Source of the DNA: Clostridiales bacterium
GTDB lineage: Bacteria > Bacillota > Clostridia > Lachnospirales > Lachnospiraceae
Length of the DNA: 64,000 nucleotides
Assembly: GCA_018365455.1 (NCBI GenBank)
Contig: JAGZJZ010000018.1
Span: 1-64,000 of the forward strand
Direction: 5' to 3'
Of this stretch, positions 52,588 through 62,143 are shown piece by piece (positions within the stretch are counted from its first letter, which is position 1; the number at the start of each line of letters is the position of its first letter). The notes under the pieces were generated by a model that had not been told where the DNA came from, made no database searches, and was given only the letters and a program-made list of their open reading frames with translations. A program made the position numbers and the translations under genes.

Positions 52588-54103
52588 TTGTAAGAAACCT
52601 GCCTTTCAAAAAAGCCCTGTCTATTTTACCATTCTTATTTAAAGGAAGAACTTCTAAATATACTAATTTATTAGGAAACATATATTTGGGAAGGCTCTTA
52701 CCCATACTTTTCAGGATCTCTTTGTCACATTGTTCTTTTGCTTGATAGAACATCACGATTTTTTCTTTTTGATTATCATAAATGCAACATGCTGCTCCTA
52801 TGATCGGCAATGCATTTGCTATAACCTCAATTTCCCCAAGCTCTATACGGTGCCCCATATGTTTGATCTGATAATCTTTTCGAGATACAAACATTAGATT
52901 TCCATCTTCTGAATAATATCCCAGATCCCCCGTTCTATAAATCACCTCGGGATACATATTATTAAGAGGATTTTGACAAAAGACCTCTTTTGTCTTTTCA
53001 GGATTATTATAATACCCTAACGCCAACGAACTTCCCCTGACGCATATTTCTCCAGTAGACCCTAAATTTACACTCTTATTATTTTCATCTAACAGTAAAA
53101 TATCCGTATTTTCAAAAGCAACTCCTATTGGTAATTGCTCCTCATCTGAAAATGGTCTGGAAACTTTATAGTATGTACAATTACATGTAATTTCAGTAGG
53201 CCCGTATAAGTTAACATATTGTACTTCCGGTAGATAATTACGCCAATAATTCAATACTTTGTTTGGCATGACTTCGCCTGAAAACATGATGGTATGAAGG
53301 TATTGTGGTAACTCTTTCTCTAAAGCTTTCAGGTTTTCAACAATTCTTAATGCTGAAGTTGCCCAAATCACTGTATTTATTTTTTTCTCATTTAGATATG
53401 CTATTAGTTTACCCGGAAACGAAAACATGACTTTCGGTATAATATGCATTGTTGCACCATTTTTAATCGTTGAATAGATATCTTTAACTGAAACATCAAA
53501 GTCAAATGGTGCCTGATTACCAAATACATTTTCATGAGAAAACTCAAATTCTTTGGCAAAGTTATCCGTAAGATCAATTACAGAATGGTGTCCTACAAGA
53601 ACACCTTTTGGCACTCCGGTTGAACCGGATGTGAAAATTGCATACAACGGATCGGTATCCAGAGATATTAAGTGTATATCATCCAATTTTTGTTGATCAA
53701 TTTCATACTCTTCTAAGACCTGCAGCGTCGTGATACTTTTTTTAAATCCACATTCATTTAAAACCTTAAACAGCTTCTGAGGTAATATTATCACTTCAGG
53801 CTCTAATGTATTGATGATTAACTCGATTCGCTTAACAGGCATTTGACTGTCAACAGGAACATAAAAATTACCACTGTAAACAACGGCCATAAAAGCAACG
53901 ATGCTGTCTATATTCCTGTCAATCATCACAACAACCGGCTTATGTCTTTTATTTTCCATTATTGCAGCAAGTCCACACCCAGCCCTTTTAGCCCTATAAC
54001 CAAATTCCTGATAGGTTATATTTTCTTTGTCATCTGAAAAAACTACTTTATCCGGATAATTGACGATAGAATTTTCCAGATACTCCAAAATATTTCTCTG
54101 CAT
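52574..54103 (-). CDS. Amino acid-adenylating enzyme (DltA-like AMP-binding protein)
   Basis: A 509-residue adenylation domain of stand-alone DltA length. Core motifs: A3 FTSGSTGVPKGV, A5 NLYGPTEITCNCTYY, A7 YRTGDLGYY, A8 KDYQIKHMGHRIELGEIE and the A10 Lys in LNKNGKIDR. It should activate an amino acid as the adenylate and load it onto the carrier protein two genes downstream. D-alanine is the default for DltA, but the A5 region differs from typical DltA, so substrate is uncertain. It follows the first DltD-like gene by 47 bp. Confidence 0.9.
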   Translation of the reverse strand: MQRNILEYLENSIVNYPDKVVFSDDKENITYQEFGYRAKRAGCGLAAIMENKRHKPVVVMIDRNIDSIVAFMAVVYSGNFYVPVDSQMPVKRIELIINTLEPEVIILPQKLFKVLNECGFKKSITTLQVLEEYEIDQQKLDDIHLISLDTDPLYAIFTSGSTGVPKGVLVGHHSVIDLTDNFAKEFEFSHENVFGNQAPFDFDVSVKDIYSTIKNGATMHIIPKVMFSFPGKLIAYLNEKKINTVIWATSALRIVENLKALEKELPQYLHTIMFSGEVMPNKVLNYWRNYLPEVQYVNLYGPTEITCNCTYYKVSRPFSDEEQLPIGVAFENTDILLLDENNKSVNLGSTGEICVRGSSLALGYYNNPEKTKEVFCQNPLNNMYPEVIYRTGDLGYYSEDGNLMFVSRKDYQIKHMGHRIELGEIEVIANALPIIGAACCIYDNQKEKIVMFYQAKEQCDKEILKSMGKSLPKYMFPNKLVYLEVLPLNKNGKIDRAFLKGRFLTNDES

Positions 54104-54150
54104 ATTTATCCCTCTTCACACCTAAATTTTAGCTACTTTATTTTGAATTT

Positions 54151-55209
54151 CTACTGAGTTGTCCAGCCGGCATTGTAAAAATTATTATACACTTCCCATG
54201 CCTGGTTCCAACTGGTATATTCTTCTCTTCCCCGTTTATCTGTAAAATCATAATTCTGACTTATATAATTTCCTAAATAATCTGAAATCTTTCTGGCTCC
54301 TTTTGCATTAACATGTGCAGGATCATAAAAATCTGTAGAAAAATCGATTCCTACTTTTTGATACATAGTTTCTTGATTAAAATTAATCCCATGATAACCA
54401 TTTTTGTCAATAATTTGAAAAGCCTGATTGATCTCTTTTTGTTCCTTTTTGCTCATTTCACCTGGCAGCATAGTAAACAATAGTTCAACATTATGCTGTT
54501 TCCCAAAACGTATTACGTCATCCAGAAGTTCAATCTGATCGTCAGATAAACCACCTGCTTTAGTTGTAGTTTCAGGTTTTGCCTGTGCAACTGTCTTAAA
54601 TGCGGATCCCTCATATACACCTTTCATTTCAGATGTTGGTTTCACAAAGTTAGACTCTTGCAATCCATTCCAGTTGGTATGATATTTTATAAAAGGTATA
54701 TAGTAAGATAATTTATTATTAAGCATCTGATCTTTGTCTTTTGCAATATCTTTTTCTTCTATATATCGAAATACTTTTTTCAAAGCTGCAGTACGGGTTG
54801 GGGAATATTCCATATTATCTGTTAGTCTTCTGACCTTCACTTCAGAGACTCCTGTTTTACTTTCTCTTAAACCTCTTAAATCAATGATAAACAAAGGTAC
54901 ATTCTGTTTTTTCAATACCTCTTCCATTAAATCTGTTGTCATGAGAAACAACTGGCTGTCCGTAGCCATAGAATATATAGCTAATCCATGTTCATGCCAG
55001 GCTACTGGCGGAGCCCAAGCCCTGCTCACAACGCTGCTTCCCAAGAATGCGGCATCCCACGTATTTTCTTTCTCTTTCGCATAGAAATCATGAAAACGGG
55101 AAGACATTCCACTCCCCTCAGGGCTGACAAAAATATAGCTCAACCACAAAAACAATATAATGGTACAAAGTATAAATAATATTGCTCTGATCCCCTGCCT
55201 CTTACTCAT
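54151..55209 (-). CDS. DltD-like SGNH-family membrane protein, copy B
   Basis: A 352-residue paralogue of copy A with the same layout: one TM helix (about 9-27), AAFLGSSVVSRAWAPPVAWHEHG, FIIDLRGLRESKTG, and the C-terminal DFYDPAHVNAKGARK with Asp and His in DPAH. It is the first gene before the adenylating enzyme. Two SGNH proteins bracketing one MBOAT/carrier set suggest either two acceptor types or a heteromeric complex. Confidence 0.82.
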   Translation of the reverse strand: MSKRQGIRAILFILCTIILFLWLSYIFVSPEGSGMSSRFHDFYAKEKENTWDAAFLGSSVVSRAWAPPVAWHEHGLAIYSMATDSQLFLMTTDLMEEVLKKQNVPLFIIDLRGLRESKTGVSEVKVRRLTDNMEYSPTRTAALKKVFRYIEEKDIAKDKDQMLNNKLSYYIPFIKYHTNWNGLQESNFVKPTSEMKGVYEGSAFKTVAQAKPETTTKAGGLSDDQIELLDDVIRFGKQHNVELLFTMLPGEMSKKEQKEINQAFQIIDKNGYHGINFNQETMYQKVGIDFSTDFYDPAHVNAKGARKISDYLGNYISQNYDFTDKRGREEYTSWNQAWEVYNNFYNAGWTTQ

Positions 55210-55297
55210 TAATCCACCTTCTTAAACATAACAATAAAACAATTATTGCTAAGATAACACATTTTTAACATATTTGCAATATTTCTTTATGATTTTC

Positions 55298-57010
55298 TTA
55301 ATCTTTTTTAATTCTTTTTCGTTTCTTACCCTTGAAAATTCTACGCTTTCTTCTTTTAATTGTCAATATTATATATCCTGTTATCAATATAATAATAACT
55401 GTAACCACAATTATGCATAGTGGTATAAAATCAGAAACATAGATAACCTGAATTGTATGACTCCCCTGTATACTTTGAAATTCATAACTGTTCTTATATT
55501 GATCTTTACTGACAAATTTACCGTCAATTAAAATTCCCAGCAAAAAAGCCTTATCTTTATCAGCTTCATACGATATCTTAAAATTTTCTCCCCTGTAAAT
55601 TTTCTTGGAGCCTTCACTGATTTTCCCACCATAAATCTTTGTTATAATTTCATAGGTAGGAACTTCTTTGAATTTAACATCAATTGCATGTTCTCCTTGT
55701 ACGTTTTCCAAAATATATTGAGTTTGATCTCCTTCGATTGTGACCGATTTTCCATCCACTAAAACGGAATCTAATTCATAATGTAAGTCAGGTTTAAATG
55801 TAATTTTAAAATTGTTACCACGATATACTGATTTAGACTTACTCACTGTTCCATTTTCTGCTGAAGTCACTATTTTATACTTAGGAATCTTTTTATATTT
55901 TATTGAAATCTCATGGTCTTTTTCAACGTCAGAAAACGTGTACTCAGATGGATACTTTGTAACATCAATTTCTTCACCATCTATAGTAATACTCCCTAAC
56001 TCATAATGCTTATCCGGCTTATATGTAACCTTACATTCTCCTTGTGGATCAACTTGTATATCGCTTTCATTAACAGAACCATTTACCGCATCTGCTTGAA
56101 TATTGTAAACAATTGGTACGGTAACAGAATAAAATCTTATCCGCCTGGGTGCAGCAACACCTGTACTGATGATAAACTTTCCAGGTTCAATTTGACAGAT
56201 TCCTTCTGCCTCTCTTTTTTCTTCATAATCAGCAAAATTCAGATAATATCGACCGACTCTTTTCTTTTGAGAAATGGAGTATATCTGTATGTAATTGTCT
56301 ACTCCAGAACTTAAGCCATAAGATATACTTATAATATAATCGCCATAAACACAAAAATCCTGAAATGTAGTCCCTTTTACTCTTTTAACACCATCTATGA
56401 TATATAAGATATTAAAATCTGCATCGGCAACTGCAAATGAATAGCCTCCAGACCTCCCCATTTGCAGTACATACTGATTTGTTTGACTATTGTAATCTAC
56501 ACCGGAAAAGAACACATCCATATCAGTTACTTTAATGGTTCTTTTATATTCCAGAGTATCTGCATCCGCTATCATCAAGCAACCCCTGTTATCGGGATTA
56601 CTTGGTCCACCAGTCGCAATTATCAATTCATTTGTATTGGGGTTAAAAGTCATTCCATTTCCATGTTCATAATCAGTTTCACGAACATGTCTGGCATAAC
56701 TGAACTGTGGTACGGAATACCCATCTTCGTCTTTATCTGTTTTATAGAATGCAATCAGTGTATCCGGTTCACCCTGCACCCCATTTTCCAAACAAACCAG
56801 ATATTTATCAGTAGCACACATCGCCTGTGTCCAACCATTTTCATCAATTACAGATGCTTCATGATCATATGCCCATTTTACATCTTTAAAAACACTCGGA
56901 CTTTTTAGCGTTTCTGCAAAAACATGTTTCATTGGAAACAACATAAAAAATAGAAAAGCAATGCCCAACATCACTCCCAATTTCATCAGGTCTTTGTTCC
57001 TTATAATCAT
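55298..57010 (-). CDS. Secreted, membrane-anchored beta-propeller protein with three tandem domains
   Basis: A 570-residue protein. A signal peptide (about 1-32, ending HVFAE) is followed by a domain of about 260 residues with propeller-like strands (MTFNPNTNELIIATGG, MQMGR-type repeats and ICQIEPGKFIIST). Three repeats of about 75 residues come next (near 300-525), each built on Y-x-I-x-(T/S)...NG-x-(I/V)-S...Y-(R/K)...I-x-IDG. A C-terminal TM helix (about 530-552) and a strongly basic tail end it. It is probably displayed on the cell surface. Placement 88 bp before the dlt-like operon suggests a polymer-binding or sensor role. I do not recognise an exact family. GGGGATAAG precedes the ATG. 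Confidence 0.75.
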   Translation of the reverse strand: MIIRNKDLMKLGVMLGIAFLFFMLFPMKHVFAETLKSPSVFKDVKWAYDHEASVIDENGWTQAMCATDKYLVCLENGVQGEPDTLIAFYKTDKDEDGYSVPQFSYARHVRETDYEHGNGMTFNPNTNELIIATGGPSNPDNRGCLMIADADTLEYKRTIKVTDMDVFFSGVDYNSQTNQYVLQMGRSGGYSFAVADADFNILYIIDGVKRVKGTTFQDFCVYGDYIISISYGLSSGVDNYIQIYSISQKKRVGRYYLNFADYEEKREAEGICQIEPGKFIISTGVAAPRRIRFYSVTVPIVYNIQADAVNGSVNESDIQVDPQGECKVTYKPDKHYELGSITIDGEEIDVTKYPSEYTFSDVEKDHEISIKYKKIPKYKIVTSAENGTVSKSKSVYRGNNFKITFKPDLHYELDSVLVDGKSVTIEGDQTQYILENVQGEHAIDVKFKEVPTYEIITKIYGGKISEGSKKIYRGENFKISYEADKDKAFLLGILIDGKFVSKDQYKNSYEFQSIQGSHTIQVIYVSDFIPLCIIVVTVIIILITGYIILTIKRRKRRIFKGKKRKRIKKD

Positions 57011-57041
57011 CTTATCCCCTTTATTATTTATGCTAAAACCT

Positions 57042-57983
57042 CTATTCTTCTATTGTATTTTCTTTTCTACCCACTTTTTTAGATATTAAATACCGTGGAC
57101 GACCTTTTACTTCTTCATAAATTTTAGATATATAATATCCTATAATTCCCAAACTCATCATTATAATACTGCCTATTAACAGTATTAACAGAATAACTGT
57201 TGTAAATCCTTCAACCGCATGTCCAGAAAAATATTTACACAGGGATTGAATCCCCAGAACAATTCCCATTACAAATACGAATACTCCCGCAACAGTAACA
57301 AATTGCATTGGTGCTGTAGAAAAAGAGACAATATTTGTAATAGCATACTTAACAAGTGACCATGTTGACCACTTTGATTCTCCATCAGTTCGTTCCTGTA
57401 CATCAAATTCAACAGTCGTACCCTTAAATCCAACCCATGATGATAATGCTCTAAAAAAAGCATTTTTCTCTGGCATATTAAGCAATGCATTAACTGCTTT
57501 ACGATCCATCAACTTGTAATCAGATGCTCTGGACATATCTATCTTAACTGCCTTGGACATAATTTTATAGAACATTCCCGCACTTGCCTTATGTATAACA
57601 CTTTCTTTTCCCCTGCTTTTCTTTATCCCTTCAACGATCTCATACCCTTTTTCCCATAATCGATACATATCAATCAGAGTTTCCGGCGGATGCTGTAAAT
57701 CACAATCCATAACTACACAGCAATCACCATTTGCATTCGCTAATCCCGCAAAAATAGCAGATTCCTTCCCAAAATTTCTAGAAAAGTGAACACCTATTAT
57801 ATTTTTCTCTATCTGGCTAATTTTTTCAATTTGAGCCCATGTGTTATCTTTTGAACCATCATTTACAAAGATTATTTCATAACATATATTTTCTTTTTCT
57901 AATACTTTACCTATTGCCTCCGCCGCTTTCGGAACCATTAGCTCCTCATTGTACGCCGGAATAACTATGGATAACAACGACAT
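57042..57983 (-). CDS. Polyprenyl-phosphate glycosyltransferase (CsbB/GtrB-like GT2)
   Basis: A 313-residue GT2 enzyme. LLSIVIPAYNEELMVP, IFVNDGSKDNTW, VVMDCDLQHPPE (DxD-type) and the DYKLMDRKAVNALLNMPE loop precede two C-terminal TM helices (about 232-256, 265-290). It should load a sugar onto undecaprenyl phosphate for use outside the cell. In Bacillus-type systems CsbB works with YfhO; here YfhO copy 2 lies at the other end of the A+T-rich block. It is the first gene of the leftward run and diverges from the nucleotidyltransferase gene at 58161. Confidence 0.92.
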   Translation of the reverse strand: MSLLSIVIPAYNEELMVPKAAEAIGKVLEKENICYEIIFVNDGSKDNTWAQIEKISQIEKNIIGVHFSRNFGKESAIFAGLANANGDCCVVMDCDLQHPPETLIDMYRLWEKGYEIVEGIKKSRGKESVIHKASAGMFYKIMSKAVKIDMSRASDYKLMDRKAVNALLNMPEKNAFFRALSSWVGFKGTTVEFDVQERTDGESKWSTWSLVKYAITNIVSFSTAPMQFVTVAGVFVFVMGIVLGIQSLCKYFSGHAVEGFTTVILLILLIGSIIMMSLGIIGYYISKIYEEVKGRPRYLISKKVGRKENTIEE

Positions 57984-58093
57984 ATCTTCTATATTCCTTT
58001 CATTATATAAATAGCATTTGGATTAATATTACACCAAAAAATTCTTACCGTCAAAGAATTTTGCATTAATTTTTCTTAAGTTGCCATTTTTCA

Positions 58094-58122
58094 TGTTCAT
58101 TTAACTTGATATATGTTATACT
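58094..58122 (+). promoter_or_regulatory. Candidate promoter of the nucleotidyltransferase gene
   Basis: TGTTCA (58094-58099), 17-bp spacer, TATACT (58117-58122). The -35 is weak; the -10 is good. It lies 38 bp before the ATG at 58161. Confidence 0.45.
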
Positions 58123-58160
58123 GTCCTTATTATGAAAAAACAAAATCAAGGAGAAGAATT

Positions 58161-59081
58161 ATGAAAAACACAACACTGGTAATCATGGCTGCCGGTATCG
58201 GAAGCCGCTTTGGGGGCGGAATCAAACAACTGGAACCTGTTGGACCGGCCGGAGAGATCATCATGGATTACTCCATACACGATGCGCTGGAAGCCGGATT
58301 TAATAAAATCGTATTTATTATTCGCAAAGATCTGGAGAAAGATTTCAAAGAAATCATTGGAAAACGTATTGAAAAAATCGCAGACGTATCCTATGCATTT
58401 CAAGAATTAGACGACCTTCCGGAAGGCTTTCTCAAACCCGCAGACCGGACAAAACCCTGGGGAACCGGACAGGCAATTCTCTGCTGTAAAGGCCTGCTGA
58501 ATGAACCGTTTATTGTAATCAATGCAGACGACTATTATGGTAAAGAAGCATTTGTAAAAATTCACGACTATCTGGTAAACTGGACACCAGTCCCCGGTAA
58601 ATTTAATTTCTGCATGGCAGGGTTCATTTTAGGTAATACATTAAGCGACAATGGCGGAGTAACCAGAGGTGTTTGCAACATTGACGAAAATTACCATCTT
58701 GCAGATGTAGATGAAACTTCTGATATTATCAAAACAGAAGAAGGCGCTGCAATCCGCATGGAGGATGGCTCACTGAAACCGATCGATGAAAAAAGTTATG
58801 TATCCATGAACATGTGGGGCTTTACACCGGATTTATTAGACGAGCTGGAAACAGGCTTTGCAAAATTCCTCTCCGGCATTAAAGAAGGCGATATAAAGAA
58901 AGAATACCTGCTTCCTATTATCGTTGACCAGCTGATTAAATCTGACAAAGCCCAGGTTACTTTACTGGAAACAAATGATAAATGGTTTGGCGTTACATAT
59001 AAAGAAGACATGGATACCGTAGTAGAATCTTTCTGTAGACTCATTGCAGAAGGCGTTTATTCAAATCCTTTATTACCGTAA
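58161..59081 (+). CDS. Sugar-phosphate nucleotidyltransferase family protein
   Basis: A 306-residue NTP-transferase with the N-terminal motif VIMAAGIGSRFGGGIKQLEPVGP, then INADDYYGKEAF (metal Asp) and YVSMNMWGFTPDLLDELE. It probably activates a sugar-1-phosphate with a nucleotide. The substrate is not clear, and it is not the RmlA or GalU type. AAGGAG lies before ATG 58161; the longer frame to 58113 crosses the promoter. It stands alone, followed by a terminator. Confidence 0.85.
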   Translation: MKNTTLVIMAAGIGSRFGGGIKQLEPVGPAGEIIMDYSIHDALEAGFNKIVFIIRKDLEKDFKEIIGKRIEKIADVSYAFQELDDLPEGFLKPADRTKPWGTGQAILCCKGLLNEPFIVINADDYYGKEAFVKIHDYLVNWTPVPGKFNFCMAGFILGNTLSDNGGVTRGVCNIDENYHLADVDETSDIIKTEEGAAIRMEDGSLKPIDEKSYVSMNMWGFTPDLLDELETGFAKFLSGIKEGDIKKEYLLPIIVDQLIKSDKAQVTLLETNDKWFGVTYKEDMDTVVESFCRLIAEGVYSNPLLP

Positions 59082-59136
59082 GCAGCCTGCCAAATGGAGA
59101 CGCTTGCGCATTCATTTGGCGATTGCGGCGTGGGTC

Positions 59137-59191
59137 AAAACCCCGCCGCAGTGTAACAAATGTGATGCCCCGTTACCACGGCGGGGTTTTT
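59137..59191 (+). terminator. Terminator after the nucleotidyltransferase gene
   Basis: CCCCGCCG (59141-59148) pairs with CGGCGGGG (59179-59186), followed by TTTTT. The loop is about 30 bases. A second inverted repeat (GCCAAATG/CATTTGGC) lies just before it. The next start codon is only 19 bp beyond, so the stem may also act on the protease mRNA. Confidence 0.7.
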
Positions 59192-59209
59192 GACTTTAGG
59201 AGTGATGTA

Positions 59210-62026
59210 ATGAAAAAATCAAAATTAGCACTATCTCTTATTTTGAGTATTTCACTTACCACCATGGCTCCGGCGGACTTCATATTGGCTGCCGGTTCAT
59301 CTGGAGGTACCAGTGTTCAAAATCGAAAAGCTTTAGCTGCCCAAACAGCTGAAACTGAATCTGAAACATTAACTAACACAGACACAGCAAAACTATCAAA
59401 CGAATCCAATACCACTCAGAGAAAAATCAACACAGAATATTACAGTGATGCAGGAACAAATGGCAAAGCTGAAACATCGAATACATCAGATGAAACCGAA
59501 ATACCGGAAGAATTAACAACAGAAACACCGTCTGTTATTACAGAAGCTCCGGAAGCGGACCTGCCTGATTCACCGGACTCTTCCATTCAGACTGAACCCC
59601 AGACAATTACAGAGGGAGAAACGGACACCATAACAGAACCTCAAACTGAGGATTCCGGTTCTCTAAAGAAAAAAGCTAAGCGTGCTGGCACCACAGAAAA
59701 AGGCGCTGAGAAAATTCCGGATCTGGATTACGTACTTGGGCGGCCCATGACCCAGGATGAGTTGGACCAGCAGCATTCCATGGCTCCTCAGCTGATAACA
59801 CTTCCTTCCTTTGGAATGCCGGCCTTAAATGCAAACGGCGGCTCTGCAAGCCGCGCCAGAGCATCCTTTCCTTCTTATTACAGCAGCAAGGATCTTGGAT
59901 TTGTAACTGGGGTACGGGATCAGAGACCATGGGATACCTGCTGGGCATTTTCTTCTCTCGCCTGTGGCGAAACTTCCTTACTAAAAAAGGGGCTTGCATC
60001 AACGTCACTGGATCTTTCGGAACGCCATTTAGCATATTTTTTCTATAATACACAGACTGACCCACTTCAGCTTACATTAAATGACCGAAACCTTCCGATC
60101 TCCCCGAATCTAAACTATCTGGAGACAGGGGGAAACAATTTATTCACCATATTTACACTGGCAAAATGGGTTGGCGCAGCAGATGAATCAGTAGCACCAT
60201 ACATCAATGATTCCACTAAATTTCCCGGTGGTTTAGATTCGAATCTGGCCTATACTAATAAAGCGCATTTGCAGAATGCATATATTATCCCATCGGCTTC
60301 CATGGATGATATGAAGTCACTGATCTTATCTCAGGGTGCCATCGCCGCAAATTTATACATTGATCCATATAACTATTTTAATTACTATAACCCCAACACT
60401 GCAGCTTATTGTTATGTGGCAAAAGGAAACCTTAACAGCCAAAACCACACCGTTGAAATTGTAGGCTGGGATGATAATTATAAGAGAACAAATTTTCTTT
60501 CCGGAAAACAGCCTTCCCGCAATGGTGCATGGCTTGCAAAGAACAGCTGGGGAAGCAATTGGGGGAAAGACGGCTATTTCTGGATCTCTTACGAAGATGC
60601 TTTTATAAGCAGCGGAGATGGAGATGCCACCGGTGTTGCCTTTGACTTTGACACAGCCGATAATTATGATCACAATTATCAGTATGATGGATCCAGCGGC
60701 AATTCCTATAACATGTATCAGGGAAGTATGTCCATATCTAATGTTTATACCGCAAAGGGAAACCCAACGGGAGCAGATGAACTGTTAGAAGCCGTATCTT
60801 TTGCCCATTATACACCTGGTGTAAATTATTCCATCCAGATATATAAAAACCTCAAGGATGCATCCAATCCTACCAGCGGTACAAAAATGCTTGCAAAGAC
60901 GCAAAAAGGTGTAAGCCAATACGCAGGCTATCAGACGATTACGCTGAATCAGCCGGTTACCCTGTCAAAGGGAGATACCTTTGCTATTGTCATTCAATTA
61001 ACACCTCCCGGCAATTCACCACTTTATATATTTATGGACCGGACATATACCAATGGCTCCTGGGTAAAATTTATTTCCACTTCCGACAAAAACCAAAGCT
61101 TTATTAAAAAGTCTTCTGACAAAACCTGGCAGGATGCACACAGTATGACCGGTTCCAAAGGCGATACGGTACGAATCAAAGCATTTACCTCTGATTTAAA
61201 TACCGTTTCTCCCAGAAAATTATCAATAAAGGCCAGCAAAACATCCACCTATGTAGGTAGAAAAATCACCCTGGACGCTTCCTTTACACCAAAGAAAAGC
61301 TCCGTATCTTCCATTACGTGGAAGTCATCCAATTCAAAAGTCGTGAAAATAACTTCTACTGACGGCAAAAAAGCTACTGCTGCTGCTGTTGGTTATGGAA
61401 GTGCTAAGATTACAGCAACTACATCGAATGGCCTGTCTAAATATATTACCATCAAAGTGACCAGACCTAACTTTGAAAAAGTATCAGCACGCGGTTATAA
61501 AAGCATCAATTTGAGCTGGTACAAAGTATATGGGGCAAAAGGTTATGCAATTTATCGCAGTACAAGCAAAAATGGACCCTATAGTAAAATAGCTACCATT
61601 AAAAATTCCGCAACAACAACCTATATAGACAAGGGGCTGAAAACGGGGCAAACATACTACTACCAACTCCGCTCTTATAAAGTATCAAGCGGAAAAAATG
61701 TCTACAGCAACCGGTCCTATATCAGTTCCTGTAAACCGGCGCCACAGGCTCCAAGATTAAATGAGCTTTCTTTATCAGGCAGCTCGAAGGCTAAAGTGAC
61801 CTGGAAATCAGTCTCCGGTGCCAGCGGTTATCAGGTATACCGCAGTAACGCTAAAAAAGGTGAATACAAGCGTGTCCGAACAACTACCGGGAAATCCAGT
61901 ACCTCATATTATAATAAACTGATAGATAATGGAACGTACTATTATAAAGTGAGAGCTTACCGGGTAGTAAAGGGTAAGAAAGTGTATGGGGCTTATTCAG
62001 AGGTGAAGAGTATTACGAAATCTTAA
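59210..62026 (+). CDS. Secreted C1 (papain-like) cysteine protease with Ig-like and FnIII domains
   Basis: A 938-residue exported protein. The signal peptide is at about 1-28. A Thr/Glu/Ser-rich linker (about 35-180) follows, then a short pro-like part. The papain-fold domain (about 222-470) has catalytic Cys244 (TCWAFSS), His413 (NHTVEIVGWD) and Asn445 (KNSWGSNWG). A lectin-like beta domain (about 475-660) comes next, then a bacterial Ig-like (Big2-type) domain (about 665-750) and two FnIII-like domains, each with WYKVYGAKGYAIYRS-type cores, to the end. No sortase motif is visible; the C-terminal modules may bind the cell wall or host glycans. The TAGGAG before ATG 59210 decides the start. 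Confidence 0.92.
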   Translation: MKKSKLALSLILSISLTTMAPADFILAAGSSGGTSVQNRKALAAQTAETESETLTNTDTAKLSNESNTTQRKINTEYYSDAGTNGKAETSNTSDETEIPEELTTETPSVITEAPEADLPDSPDSSIQTEPQTITEGETDTITEPQTEDSGSLKKKAKRAGTTEKGAEKIPDLDYVLGRPMTQDELDQQHSMAPQLITLPSFGMPALNANGGSASRARASFPSYYSSKDLGFVTGVRDQRPWDTCWAFSSLACGETSLLKKGLASTSLDLSERHLAYFFYNTQTDPLQLTLNDRNLPISPNLNYLETGGNNLFTIFTLAKWVGAADESVAPYINDSTKFPGGLDSNLAYTNKAHLQNAYIIPSASMDDMKSLILSQGAIAANLYIDPYNYFNYYNPNTAAYCYVAKGNLNSQNHTVEIVGWDDNYKRTNFLSGKQPSRNGAWLAKNSWGSNWGKDGYFWISYEDAFISSGDGDATGVAFDFDTADNYDHNYQYDGSSGNSYNMYQGSMSISNVYTAKGNPTGADELLEAVSFAHYTPGVNYSIQIYKNLKDASNPTSGTKMLAKTQKGVSQYAGYQTITLNQPVTLSKGDTFAIVIQLTPPGNSPLYIFMDRTYTNGSWVKFISTSDKNQSFIKKSSDKTWQDAHSMTGSKGDTVRIKAFTSDLNTVSPRKLSIKASKTSTYVGRKITLDASFTPKKSSVSSITWKSSNSKVVKITSTDGKKATAAAVGYGSAKITATTSNGLSKYITIKVTRPNFEKVSARGYKSINLSWYKVYGAKGYAIYRSTSKNGPYSKIATIKNSATTTYIDKGLKTGQTYYYQLRSYKVSSGKNVYSNRSYISSCKPAPQAPRLNELSLSGSSKAKVTWKSVSGASGYQVYRSNAKKGEYKRVRTTTGKSSTSYYNKLIDNGTYYYKVRAYRVVKGKKVYGAYSEVKSITKS

Positions 62027-62060
62027 TTTTACACTCGTTTTAAAACAGTAGGTAAGAATA

Positions 62061-62101
62061 ATGGGCCGGTGGATCATATTAATTATAATCCGCCAGCCCA
62101 T
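62061..62101. terminator. Bidirectional hairpin between convergent genes
   Basis: TGGGC-C-GG-T-GGAT pairs with ATCC-G-CC-A-GCCCA. A+T-rich tracts follow on both sides (TATATTTT on the + strand). It lies between the protease and the leftward membrane protein. Confidence 0.55.
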
Positions 62102-62143
62102 ATATTTTCATATAAAAATAAACTTTTTTATTTTCTATTATTT

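Noticed and set aside
59676..60065. 129-residue minus-strand ORF inside the protease gene
   Set aside because: It is antisense to the papain catalytic region and has no independent signal.
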